Positions 23,701-30,526 of a DNA stretch of 64,000 nucleotides are shown here, piece by piece; within the stretch, counting starts at the first letter, position 1; every line of letters begins with the position of its first letter. Position numbers and translations under genes: made by a program. The stretch is from UKL13-2 sp038321965 (GTDB taxonomy: Bacteria > Pseudomonadota > Gammaproteobacteria > Burkholderiales > Usitatibacteraceae). The stretch is from contig JBBQFL010000011.1 of NCBI GenBank assembly GCA_038321965.1, positions 1-64,000 of the forward strand. The letters run 5' to 3'. The notes beneath the pieces are model-generated. The model was given only the letters and a program-made list of their open reading frames with translations, ran no database searches and was not told the DNA's origin.

Positions 23701-24832
23701 CCGCGTCGACGATTTGCGCGACGATAACCGGGTGCTGAATCTTGGCGCCGACGAATTCACCGCCGTGAATCCCAACACCGGTGGCGCACCGATTTTCCGC
23801 ACCCGCCGCGACGCCGAAATCACCACGCGTATCTACCGCGAATTTCCGGTGCTGAGCGATCATCGGTCCGGCGTGCCGAGGAAGGTTTGGCCGGTACGAT
23901 ATTTGCGCATGTTCGATATGACCAACGATTCGAATCTTTTCAAGCGTCGCGATGAGCTGGAAAAGAGCGGCTGGTATCCGGTCGCGGGTAATCGCTGGAA
24001 GAAGGGCGAATTGGAAGCGGTACCGTTGTACGAAGGCAAGATGGTACAGATGTACGATCATCGCGCGGCCAACGTCGTGCTCAATCTTGCGAACGTGCAC
24101 CGTGCAGCGCAACAGGAGGCCGCGAGCGAAGTAGAGCACGTTGACGTGAACTTTTCGCCAGCCCCGCAGTTTTTCGTCAGCCGAAATGAGGTTACAAATA
24201 GTTTCGACGGTAACTGGGCGCTCGCATGGAAGGATGTCACCGCGCCAACCAACATGCGGACGATGATCGCAGCGATGCTGCCATTCGCCGCATACGGCAA
24301 CACGCTGCCGTTGCTGGTACCCGAGGACAAAAAATCTGCGGCCAGATTTATGCCATTGGTCCTCGCCAACTTTGCCTGCGTCGCGTTCGACTATCTCGCG
24401 CGACAAAAGGTACAAGGCCAACATTTGAACTGGTTCATCGTCGAACAACTGCCCGTCATCCCACCGAAGAATTTTGAGCAAAAAATCGGCAAGCACGTTG
24501 TCAGTGATTTCATTCGCGGCGAGGTATTGCGCTTGAGCTACACCGCGCACGACATGGCCGCCTTCGCGCGCGACATGGGTTACGACGGCTCGCCGTTCGT
24601 GTGGAACGCTGACGATCGCCGCCACCGCATCGCGCGGCTCGACGCGCTGTTCTTTCACTTGTATGGCATCGATCGCGACGACGCGGCCTATATCCTCGAT
24701 ACCTTTCCCATTGTCCGCCAGAACGACGAGAACGCGCATGGGCATTACCTCACTAAGGCGCTGGTGTTGGCCTACTTGAATGCAGTGAAGGCGGGGGATC
24801 TCGATTCGATCATCGAGCCACAGAATGCGTAG
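20720..24832 (+). CDS. Single-chain restriction-modification protein (type IIG/Eco57I-like)
   Basis: This 1370-residue protein probably methylates adenine at a DNA site and cleaves unmodified DNA. The N-terminal region carries a PD-(D/E)XK-like set: PD in TDVPDILLF (about 85) and E-S-K in ALVAESKKW (about 117). The methyltransferase core has SAM motif I CDPAMGSGHFLVAL (about 519) and catalytic motif IV IGNPPWD (about 825). The long C-terminal part should hold the target-recognition domain. PglX of BREX and DrmMI of DISARM share the methylase fold, but no other BREX or DISARM gene is here. The ATG at 20720 has a poor ribosome-binding site. It opens the putative defence island. Confidence 0.8.
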   Translation: MRGKLFTGDFLREGITLTPAWQVSDAARQAEFTNSLTALFTPFAIGAKFDEALTESQLILPALATLGWHDALPQQSAAKRGRTDVPDILLFENLDGKQRALAEKSADRRYRHGALVAESKKWERQLDRGEDTDALDPGTPSNQILRYLSAVETASDKAIQWGLLTNGRIWRLYWQGAQSRAEDFFEIDLGHALQLPGVQAELPDGIDANHALKLFMLLFGKAAFQPQSWDTDGRTLLHFALDEGQMWQSKVSGDLGDRVFQHVFPQLANALAKSDPEASKPYSPAYLAELRDATLILLYRLLFILYAEDRELLPTRDKRYDDYSLTKLRQTVGQRIDAGDTVSTRMTRIWDDLSTLFGAISQGDSSLGLPAYNGGLFEADKTSLVRRARVSDALLAPIIDQLSRRGGSGAKQRINYRDLNVQHLGSVYERLLDYLLIEENGEIKAAPQSFARRVTGSYYTHDDLVKLIIRTTIGPLVREKIAAFDAECAKLAGKNTLTAVDCDHFARVDPANAILSLKICDPAMGSGHFLVALVDYLADQALEAIAYASDHADAKQTYRSPVLGHIGDIRERILISAAEHGWPVSQEQLDDRHLIRRMILKRVIFGADKNPMAVELAKVALWLHTFTVGAPLSFLDHHLRCGDSLHGEKVETVYDEVRAIAPLLQQSQLTAIEVAAAAMDEISSLTDIDIAEAHRSKQLLDEIDVQLAPLKALLDFWRALRWMIPGFSAKLFKQKKFAEHPLAEALTELFSSDYELLKVLHTGTVQSNDLFGNMARQVKAQADAQRLIADAKALSAREQFLHWSLAFPTVWASPHEHRRGFDAVIGNPPWDRMKMQEVEWFAERKPEIAKAARAADRKKMIAALKKAKAPLWADYALASETAETAARVVRECGDYPLLSGGDVNLYSLFVERASALIAPAGIVGLLTPSGIAADKGAAAFFKSISQSGRLGALYDFENRKGFFPDVDSRFKFSALVFGGDARRFEATSCAFYLHRVDDLRDDNRVLNLGADEFTAVNPNTGGAPIFRTRRDAEITTRIYREFPVLSDHRSGVPRKVWPVRYLRMFDMTNDSNLFKRRDELEKSGWYPVAGNRWKKGELEAVPLYEGKMVQMYDHRAANVVLNLANVHRAAQQEAASEVEHVDVNFSPAPQFFVSRNEVTNSFDGNWALAWKDVTAPTNMRTMIAAMLPFAAYGNTLPLLVPEDKKSAARFMPLVLANFACVAFDYLARQKVQGQHLNWFIVEQLPVIPPKNFEQKIGKHVVSDFIRGEVLRLSYTAHDMAAFARDMGYDGSPFVWNADDRRHRIARLDALFFHLYGIDRDDAAYILDTFPIVRQNDENAHGHYLTKALVLAYLNAVKAGDLDSIIEPQNA

Positions 24833-24834
24833 AT

Positions 24835-24846
24835 CGCCAATTGGCG
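24835..24846. promoter_or_regulatory. Perfect 12-bp palindrome between RM and HipA-like genes
   Basis: CGCCAATTGGCG starts two bases after the RM stop, 62 bases before the HipA-like start. Its size suits a small dimeric regulator. No HTH antitoxin is encoded next to it, so the binder, if any, is unknown. Confidence 0.35.
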
Positions 24847-24907
24847 CGGCGTTTCAGCCAAAAATGCTCCAGACTCCTCGCCAGTCAACGACTTTGGAAT
24901 TGCGGCC

Positions 24908-25807
24908 ATGACAATCGCCGCCGACTACCCAGTTGTCAATATTCCGCAGGATGCGCGCGAAGACATCGAACAATTAGGCAGCAAACCCAAGTTCTGGGTC
25001 TCGCTTAGCGATGGGCGCTGGCTTTTCAAAGTGGCTCGACCCAACACCGGGGAGGACTGGGCAGAAAAGGTCGCCGCTGAATTAGCGAAGCATCTCGATA
25101 TTGAAGCCGCCGACGTGGAGCTTGCCACTTACGTCGATCTTCGCGGATGCGTCTCCCGAAATTTCATTAGCCTGCAAAAGGGCGAGGCGTTAATTCACGG
25201 TAACGAACTGTTGGCGTCGAAGGTAAGCGGGTACGACAAGACGAAAATAATGAAGCAGTCGGACCACACCGTCGATAACATTATTGCGGCGGTGGCACAC
25301 TTTGCTAAGCCCGATGTTGCGCGGCAGATGTTACTGCGCCTTTCGGAGTACATGGTTTTCGATGCCTTGATCGGCAATACGGATCGGCACCATGAGAACT
25401 GGGGATTTCGCTTCAAGTTGGGGCATGCCGACGATGAGTTCCCGCTCAGCGTTGCACCCAGCTTCGACCATGCTTCCTCATTGGGCCGCGAATGCCTTGA
25501 CGAGCGCTGCGAAAAAATCCTGCGTGAAAACAAAGTTGCCGAGTATGTACGCGCCGGACGTGGCGGTGTGTATTGGCTGGCGACCGACGCCAAGGGCGCT
25601 AGCCCGTTGAAGCTAGTAGAATTGGCATCTGCGAAGTATCCCAAGTACTTCGCCCCTGCACTGGATAAACTTTGTAAGCTGAATGAGGATGACGCTTGGC
25701 AAATTATCAGTCGCAACCCCTCTCATCGCGCATCCGATGTTTCGAAACGACTCGCACACGCGATTGTGTGTTTTTCCCTTACTGAGCTAAGACGGTTACG
25801 AACATGA
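24908..25807 (+). CDS. HipA-like Ser/Thr kinase, short form
   Basis: This 299-residue protein has the C-terminal kinase fold of HipA toxins. The catalytic loop is GNTDRHHENWG (about 157-167, Asp then Asn), followed by the DFG-equivalent APSFDHASSLG. An early KVARPNTGEDWAEKVAAELAKHL segment holds the likely ATP-binding Lys and Glu. It lacks most of the N-terminal subdomain of HipA (about 440 residues) and is nearer to HipT-size kinases. No HipB-type HTH gene is adjacent. Instead its stop overlaps the start of a HIRAN-domain gene by ATGA. It may be a toxin kinase or a defence effector. Its substrate is unknown. Confidence 0.75.
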   Translation: MTIAADYPVVNIPQDAREDIEQLGSKPKFWVSLSDGRWLFKVARPNTGEDWAEKVAAELAKHLDIEAADVELATYVDLRGCVSRNFISLQKGEALIHGNELLASKVSGYDKTKIMKQSDHTVDNIIAAVAHFAKPDVARQMLLRLSEYMVFDALIGNTDRHHENWGFRFKLGHADDEFPLSVAPSFDHASSLGRECLDERCEKILRENKVAEYVRAGRGGVYWLATDAKGASPLKLVELASAKYPKYFAPALDKLCKLNEDDAWQIISRNPSHRASDVSKRLAHAIVCFSLTELRRLRT

Positions 25808-26541
25808 GGTCATTATTTGTCGCATGGCAGGCACCAGTGCCCACACGGGCATGGTTTCCGATCGGCAGACTCGATGTCGAAGATCATGAGCGGTATTTGT
25901 TCCGCTACACCAAGGGTGCGCAAGACGCGCACTCGCGATCCGGCTTTGCGCCGTTGATTTCGTTTCCGAGCTTCGAGGGGCGCTACGAATCGTCCGAGCT
26001 TTTCCCAATCTTCAAGAACCGCGTTCTCGATGCCAGCCGCAAGGATTTTGCGGAATATCTCGGTTGGCTTGACCTTGATCCCGTAAACGCGGACCCAATC
26101 GAAATTCTTGGTCTAACCGGTGGCGAGAGACAAACGGACAGCCTCGAGGTCTTCCCAAAGATTATCAAACGTCCGGATCAGTCATTCTCGTGTCGCTTTT
26201 TTCTCCACGGTTTGCGTTACGTTTCCGAGCCGGCACGGGAGAAGGCAAATCAACTGCAGTCCGGCACGCCATTACAAATTGCGGTCGAACTCAACAATCC
26301 CACTGGTCTGGCAATTCAGCTTCAAACCGCCGATGGCTACATGATTGGTTGGGCGCCACGCTATCTGGTGGGCGATTTGATCGATGTCATCAATAGACAT
26401 CCAGAAGTGTCTGCAGCTGTCGTGCGCGTGAATGAGTACGGCGCGCCGCTTGCCCGGCGCATCCTGGTTGAACTGAAAGGCCGACTTCCGGTTGGCTATG
26501 AACCAATGTCTGGCAGACAGTTTGAATTGATTGTTCCGTAA
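25804..26541 (+). CDS. HIRAN-domain protein coupled to HipA-like kinase
   Basis: This 245-residue protein has a C-terminal HIRAN domain (about 130-235: FFLHGLRYVS, LQIAVELNNPTGLAIQLQTADGYMIGWAPRYLVGDL). HIRAN binds ends or damaged parts of DNA in eukaryotic Rad5/HLTF and is found alone in bacteria. The first 120 residues (FRYTKGAQDAHSRSGFAPLISFPSF...SSELFPIFKNRV) resemble the strand-rich N-terminal subdomain that HipA kinases often carry, so the usual HipA N-terminal part may be supplied here on a separate chain. The ATGA overlap with the kinase implies coupled translation and a complex. It could be the antitoxin or the sensor. Confidence 0.7.
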   Translation: MRSLFVAWQAPVPTRAWFPIGRLDVEDHERYLFRYTKGAQDAHSRSGFAPLISFPSFEGRYESSELFPIFKNRVLDASRKDFAEYLGWLDLDPVNADPIEILGLTGGERQTDSLEVFPKIIKRPDQSFSCRFFLHGLRYVSEPAREKANQLQSGTPLQIAVELNNPTGLAIQLQTADGYMIGWAPRYLVGDLIDVINRHPEVSAAVVRVNEYGAPLARRILVELKGRLPVGYEPMSGRQFELIVP

Positions 26542-26608
26542 TCGTTTGAAATCAAGCGAGGCTGGGAAGCGCATAGTCCATGGGTTAGTGTCAAATTGTT
26601 CTGAAGAA

Positions 26609-26681
26609 AATTGTCCTCGGGGTCAATTGTCCTCGGGGTCAGAGCCAGGTTGTTTTGATGAAGAATAGTCGACTCCGACCC
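26609..26681. repeat. 16-bp tandem duplication and REP-like GGGGTCAGAG palindrome
   Basis: AATTGTCCTCGGGGTC occurs twice in direct tandem (26609-26624, 26625-26640). The second copy runs into GGGGTCAGAG (26635-26644), which is the near inverse of GACTCCGACCC (26671-26681). I recognise this 'GGGGTCAGAGTCGAC' style as that of REP palindromes mobilised by RAYT transposases. No transposase gene is in the window. Confidence 0.6.
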
Positions 26682-26741
26682 ATTGACCTTCAGGCCGCGT
26701 GGTTGTTCGGTGGGACTAGCAGGCTATGCTACGAAAAGTAG

Positions 26742-26770
26742 TTGCATGCTGAATATATTTACAGTATTAT
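26742..26770 (+). promoter_or_regulatory. Candidate promoter of the Panacea operon
   Basis: TTGCAT (26742-26747) and TATTAT (26765-26770) are 17 bases apart; the -10 box matches five of six. RNA would start about 20 bases before ATG 26798. It makes the Panacea-toxin pair an independent unit from the HIRAN gene. Confidence 0.6.
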
Positions 26771-26797
26771 TTACAACCCCCTCAACAGGGCATTCGT

Positions 26798-27361
26798 ATG
26801 TTCAACGAACGCAAAGCCGCCCAGGTTGCCGCATGGTTTCTGCGCCAAAACCAAGGGCGTATGCCGCATCTCAAGCTAATCAAACTTATTTATCTCGCTG
26901 AGCGTGAAGCGATGAATCGGCACGGCTTCACCATGACGGGGGATGAGTTTGTCGCGATGAAACATGGGCCTGTACCTACATGGACACTCGATTATGTAAA
27001 CGGCTTGGAGGAATCCGGGCCGGATGGTTGGGATTCATGGGTTAGCGACAAAGCGAATCATGAAGTTGCTCTGCGGGATAGGGCAGGTAAAAGCGAAGCG
27101 CTCGATGAACTGAGCCGTGCCGATATAGCGGTGCTTGGTGAAATCTGGCGGCGCTTTGGTGCGATGGGCAGTTACCAAATCCGCGACTACACGCACGATT
27201 CTCGCAATTGTCCTGAGTGGATTGACCCTGAGGGTTCCTCCAAACCGATCCCGATGCAACGGATTTTTGAAGCGTTGGGACGTGATCCAGAAGAAGCCGC
27301 AGCGCTTGCGCAACGTATTGATGAACAACGCCAGATCGACAGAGTTCTTTCCTCGATCTGA
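26798..27361 (+). CDS. Panacea-domain (SocA/DUF4065-like) putative antitoxin
   Basis: This 187-residue protein shows the Panacea hallmarks: KLIKLIYLAEREAMNRHGFTMTGDEFVAMKHGPVPTWTLD near the N terminus (split as LIKLIYLAER and KHGPVP) and a helical middle, then YTHDSRNCPEWIDP and a C-terminal helix. Panacea proteins are promiscuous antitoxins that neutralise unrelated toxins, and SocA adapts a toxin to a protease. A small gene starts two bases after its stop, as expected for a toxin partner. It has its own candidate promoter. The domain call is firm; the antitoxin role follows from family and gene order. Confidence 0.82.
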   Translation: MFNERKAAQVAAWFLRQNQGRMPHLKLIKLIYLAEREAMNRHGFTMTGDEFVAMKHGPVPTWTLDYVNGLEESGPDGWDSWVSDKANHEVALRDRAGKSEALDELSRADIAVLGEIWRRFGAMGSYQIRDYTHDSRNCPEWIDPEGSSKPIPMQRIFEALGRDPEEAAALAQRIDEQRQIDRVLSSI

Positions 27362-27363
27362 GA

Positions 27364-27768
27364 ATGTTTTTTGTCGTCAAGCGCGCCACGCTCCTGATCC
27401 CTTCAGGCCCGCCTAGCGATCCCAGCAGAAAGCATCTTTTCATTTGCCTGACTGATCCGGCCGGTGACGCCAAGGAAACCTTGATGGTTTCTATCTCCAC
27501 ATTGCGCGATGGATTTCCTGCCGATGAAACTTGTCGGCTTTTCGAGGATGATCACCAGTTCATCAAGCATAAGAGTTTTGTCGACTATCGCAGCGCAAGA
27601 ATCATCGCGGCCGAAACGCTAGTCAAAGGCGTAAACCAGGGCCAGCTAATTGCGATGGAAACGCTTGAATCATCGGTGTTCGCTCGCGTTTGTTATGGGC
27701 TTACTCAATCGCCACTTGCCGCGCCCAAGTTTCTTGAGTTTTATCGGATTGCGACAGGGCATGACTAG
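27364..27768 (+). CDS. Candidate toxin partner of the Panacea protein (PemK/MazF-like?)
   Basis: This 134-residue basic protein starts two bases after the Panacea stop. It reads as a small beta-barrel: KHLFICLTDPAG, KETLMVSISTL, ETCRLFEDDHQFIKHKSFVDYRSARII and a final helix. The order (strand with TDP, strand with V-S-I-S, then D-x-T-C...DHxFI...SFVxYRxARI) resembles PemK/MazF-like barrels and a family of unannotated proteins, but the usual MazF residues are not clear. Position gives most of the support for a toxin role. If it is PemK-like, mRNA cleavage would be the activity, which is an inference. Confidence 0.55.
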   Translation: MFFVVKRATLLIPSGPPSDPSRKHLFICLTDPAGDAKETLMVSISTLRDGFPADETCRLFEDDHQFIKHKSFVDYRSARIIAAETLVKGVNQGQLIAMETLESSVFARVCYGLTQSPLAAPKFLEFYRIATGHD

Positions 27769-27944
27769 GCTTTGTTGCAGGCGGGTCGTGCCCTGAAATT
27801 CCAGCCTTTGTAGCCGACGGCTTTGAGCGATTCAACATCCGGCGCGTTGATGGGAAGCGGTTCAGTCACAACCAGGTGTATAACGCCATCCGGCGGGCAT
27901 TTCTGGGCAAAATGCCGCCAGACGCCTCGCCAATACTGGAGTTT
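27765..27944 (-). pseudogene. Possible C-terminal gene remnant
   Basis: An open stretch of 60 codons on the minus strand between stop codons reads ...VIHLVVTEPLPINAPDVE...GYKGWNFRARP... and looks protein-like, but there is no start codon with a ribosome-binding site and a stop at 27945-27947 closes it upstream. It fills the otherwise empty 200 bases between the toxin and yceH, and its stop overlaps the toxin stop. It may be the tail of a gene cut off when the island was inserted. The parent family is not recognised. Confidence 0.25.
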
Positions 27945-27970
27945 TTACGATTTATGCGGGCAATCGGCGC

Positions 27971-28639
27971 CTACTCAAACTGCTTCTTAAACGTCGCCAG
28001 CTCTTCCGTCAACCAATTCACTTCGCGCCTGAGCGCTGAAACTTCCGCTTCCAAATGCGCCACGCGATCATCGCCCGCACCTTCGACCACGTTCCCGCCG
28101 ACGTTCATGCCCGATGCAATCTCCGCGCGTTCCACGGCCATCGCACCAGACAGCAGATGCGCCCAGCGCGATTCCTTTGTGCCGGGTGCGCGCGGCAATT
28201 GCATCGCGAGCGGCGGCTCATTCTGCGCGAGATCGTCAAGTGAGCGCTCTACGCTATCAACCGAGGCAAACGGATACATGCGCGCCGAACGCTGACGCAG
28301 CTCGCCGCAGGTCTGCGGGCCGCGCAGCAACAGCAAGGTCAGCAACGACAGCTTGGCATCATCGAGAGAAAACACTTCGGCGAGCCGATGCTGATATTTG
28401 GCGACACGGCTGGCAGCTGGATAGTAGGTATTCGCGAGATTATTCTGCTGCAGGCGTGTGAGGCAGGATTCGACAGTTTCTTCACCCAGGCTCATCACCG
28501 GCTCGCGATTGCTTAGCTGATTGCAGGCGTTGACCACGCCATTGAGAGACAGCGGGTAAACATCTGGTGTGAGAGACGCTTTTTCGGCGAGCACGCCCAA
28601 CACGCGGGCTTCAAACGGTGAGAGATTAAGTTCGATCAT
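27971..28639 (-). CDS. yceH: YceH family protein (DUF480)
   Basis: This 222-residue protein matches YceH, a conserved proteobacterial protein of two winged-helix domains and unknown function. Visible features are NLSPFEARVLGVLAEKASLTPDVYPLSLNGVVNACNQLSNR near the N terminus, the second winged helix with LLLRGPQTCGELRQRSARMY, and a C-terminal coiled coil (VAHLEAEVSALRREVNWLTEEL). The start MIELNL is chosen as the family start; the frame is open 270 bases further upstream but into the promoter of the divergent amidase gene. Confidence 0.88.
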   Translation of the reverse strand: MIELNLSPFEARVLGVLAEKASLTPDVYPLSLNGVVNACNQLSNREPVMSLGEETVESCLTRLQQNNLANTYYPAASRVAKYQHRLAEVFSLDDAKLSLLTLLLLRGPQTCGELRQRSARMYPFASVDSVERSLDDLAQNEPPLAMQLPRAPGTKESRWAHLLSGAMAVERAEIASGMNVGGNVVEGAGDDRVAHLEAEVSALRREVNWLTEELATFKKQFE

Positions 28640-28701
28640 GTATGAAGAGTATGGCGTGCAAGACATACAGTCAAGGCGGGCAGCAGCTGAGGACTGGCCG
28701 C

Positions 28702-28707
28702 TATAAT
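28702..28707 (+). promoter_or_regulatory. Candidate -10 box of the amidase gene
   Basis: A perfect TATAAT lies 30 bases before ATG 28737. No good -35 box is found at 16-18 base spacing. It sits in the 97-base divergent space with yceH. Confidence 0.4.
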
Positions 28708-28736
28708 TATTGATCAGACATTCTGGACACGCACAA

Positions 28737-30341
28737 ATGAATCGAAGAGACTTCATGCAACTTGGGGCGCTGGTAGGCGCGATTGGGAGCGGACCTGCCA
28801 TGGCAGCGAGCACAACATCAACGCGGGGACTCAACATCGTCGAAGCGAGCGTTGCCGATTTGCAGGCGGCGATGCAATCGGGCAAGACCACATCGCAAAA
28901 GCTGGTCAAGCTCTATCTGGCACGCATCCGCGCCATCGACAAAGCCGGGCCGCGGATCAATTCGGTCATCGAGTTGAATCCCGATGCCCTATCGATTGCC
29001 AAGTCGCTCGATGCCGAGCGTAAGGCCAAGGGACCGCGTGGACCCTTGCACGGCATTCCCATTCTGCTCAAGGACAATATTGCAACCGCCGATAAAATGC
29101 AGACAACGGCGGGGTCTTTGGCCTTGTTGGGCGTGAAGCCTCCTCGAGATGCGTTTGTGGTGAAGAAACTGCGCGAGGCGGGTGCCGTGATTATGGGAAA
29201 AACCAATCTCAGCGAATGGGCCAATATGCGTTCGACGCGGTCCACCAGCGGCTGGAGCGGGCGCGGCGGCTTGACGAAAAATCCTTATGCGCTGGATCGC
29301 AACACCAGCGGTTCAAGTTCCGGCTCTGGTGCTGCCATTGCAGCCAGCCTTGCGGCGATTGCGGTCGGTACTGAAACCGATGGCTCCATTGTTTCCCCAG
29401 CACAGGTGAGTGGTTTGGTCGGCATCAAGCCAACGTTGGGTTTGATTAGCCGCAACGGCATTATTCCCATTGCGCATTCGCAGGATACTGCCGGGCCGAT
29501 GGCGCGCAGCGTCGCTGATGCGGCAGCTTTGCTTACCGCCATGGCGGGTGCGGATGCGCGAGACGCCGCCACACTTGATCCCCTGATGAAAGCCCTCGAC
29601 TACAGCCAGTTTCTCGATATCAACGGTCTCGCGGGCGCCCGCATCGGTGTGGTGCGCGGCAATTTCGGTGGGCGCAACGACTTGGTATCTGCTGTCGTGG
29701 AAGAAGCGCTGAAAGTACTCGCTGCAAAAGGTGCGATTCTGGTTGATCCGGTTGAAGTGCCGAATACCGCCAAGTATGCGCAGACCGAATATGAGGTGCT
29801 CATTTATGAATTGAAGGCTGATATCGCGGCCTATCTGGCAGAGTTTGCGCCGGGCGCCAGCATCAAGTCGCTAAAAGACATCATCGATTTCAACGAGAAA
29901 AACCGTTCGAGTGAGCTGCCTTTCTTCGGCCAGGAACACTTCCTGCGCGCCGAAGGAAAAGGCGGATTGGACAGCAAAGAGTATCTGGACGCACTCGCCA
30001 ACAATTTGCTTTACTCGCGCGCCGAGGGTATCGACAAGGTAATGAAGGAGCACAAGCTCGACGCACTGGTTGCGCCGTCGGGCGGACCCGCCTGGCTGAC
30101 CGATTTCATCAAGGGTGACGCCAGTGGCGGAGGGTTTACTTCTCCTGCCGCGGTGGCAGGTTATCCGCATGTGACGGTGCCCGCCGGCAACGTGTACGGA
30201 CTACCCTGTGGCATCTCGTTCGTAGGCTCGGCATGGAGTGAGCCCACCTTGATCCGGATTGCGTATGCCTTCGAGCAGGCGACAAAACACCGGCGCGCAC
30301 CTACCTTTGCCAGGTCACTCAACCGAGTTACTGTCGCCTGA
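28737..30341 (+). CDS. Amidase signature-family protein, probably Tat-exported
   Basis: This 534-residue amidase hydrolyses carboxamides with a Ser-cisSer-Lys triad: Lys in IPILLKDNIAT, the Ser cluster in NTSGSSSGSGAAIAA, and the nucleophile region in TETDGSIVSPAQVSGLVG. The N terminus MNRRDFMQLGALVGAIGSG...AMAA is a Tat-type signal peptide (twin Arg, hydrophobic core, AxA site), so it should act in the periplasm. ATG 28737 is chosen over one nine codons upstream because it places the twin-Arg correctly. The substrate is unknown. It is not GatA, which lacks a signal peptide. Confidence 0.87.
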   Translation: MNRRDFMQLGALVGAIGSGPAMAASTTSTRGLNIVEASVADLQAAMQSGKTTSQKLVKLYLARIRAIDKAGPRINSVIELNPDALSIAKSLDAERKAKGPRGPLHGIPILLKDNIATADKMQTTAGSLALLGVKPPRDAFVVKKLREAGAVIMGKTNLSEWANMRSTRSTSGWSGRGGLTKNPYALDRNTSGSSSGSGAAIAASLAAIAVGTETDGSIVSPAQVSGLVGIKPTLGLISRNGIIPIAHSQDTAGPMARSVADAAALLTAMAGADARDAATLDPLMKALDYSQFLDINGLAGARIGVVRGNFGGRNDLVSAVVEEALKVLAAKGAILVDPVEVPNTAKYAQTEYEVLIYELKADIAAYLAEFAPGASIKSLKDIIDFNEKNRSSELPFFGQEHFLRAEGKGGLDSKEYLDALANNLLYSRAEGIDKVMKEHKLDALVAPSGGPAWLTDFIKGDASGGGFTSPAAVAGYPHVTVPAGNVYGLPCGISFVGSAWSEPTLIRIAYAFEQATKHRRAPTFARSLNRVTVA

Positions 30342-30526
30342 CTTGCATTTGGTTACAATTTCCCGGGCTTCGCCAGCTAACCAGATGGATTGCGGCCTGT
30401 CGTATCCTGCACAATCGCGTGCTTGGGATCTGCTACACATTGCCACACATCGAGTCCTGCTCCTCCCGTAGACTAGGCCGCTTCCTGTAGCCAGTGTTTC
30501 GGGCACTCTGACCTGAACAAAAAAAC

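Noticed and set aside
23078..24745. Long minus-strand ORF of 555 codons opposite the RM gene
   Set aside because: It lies fully inside a gene with clear SAM and NPPW motifs, has no recognisable domain and no ribosome-binding site. GC-rich genes often leave such antisense frames open.
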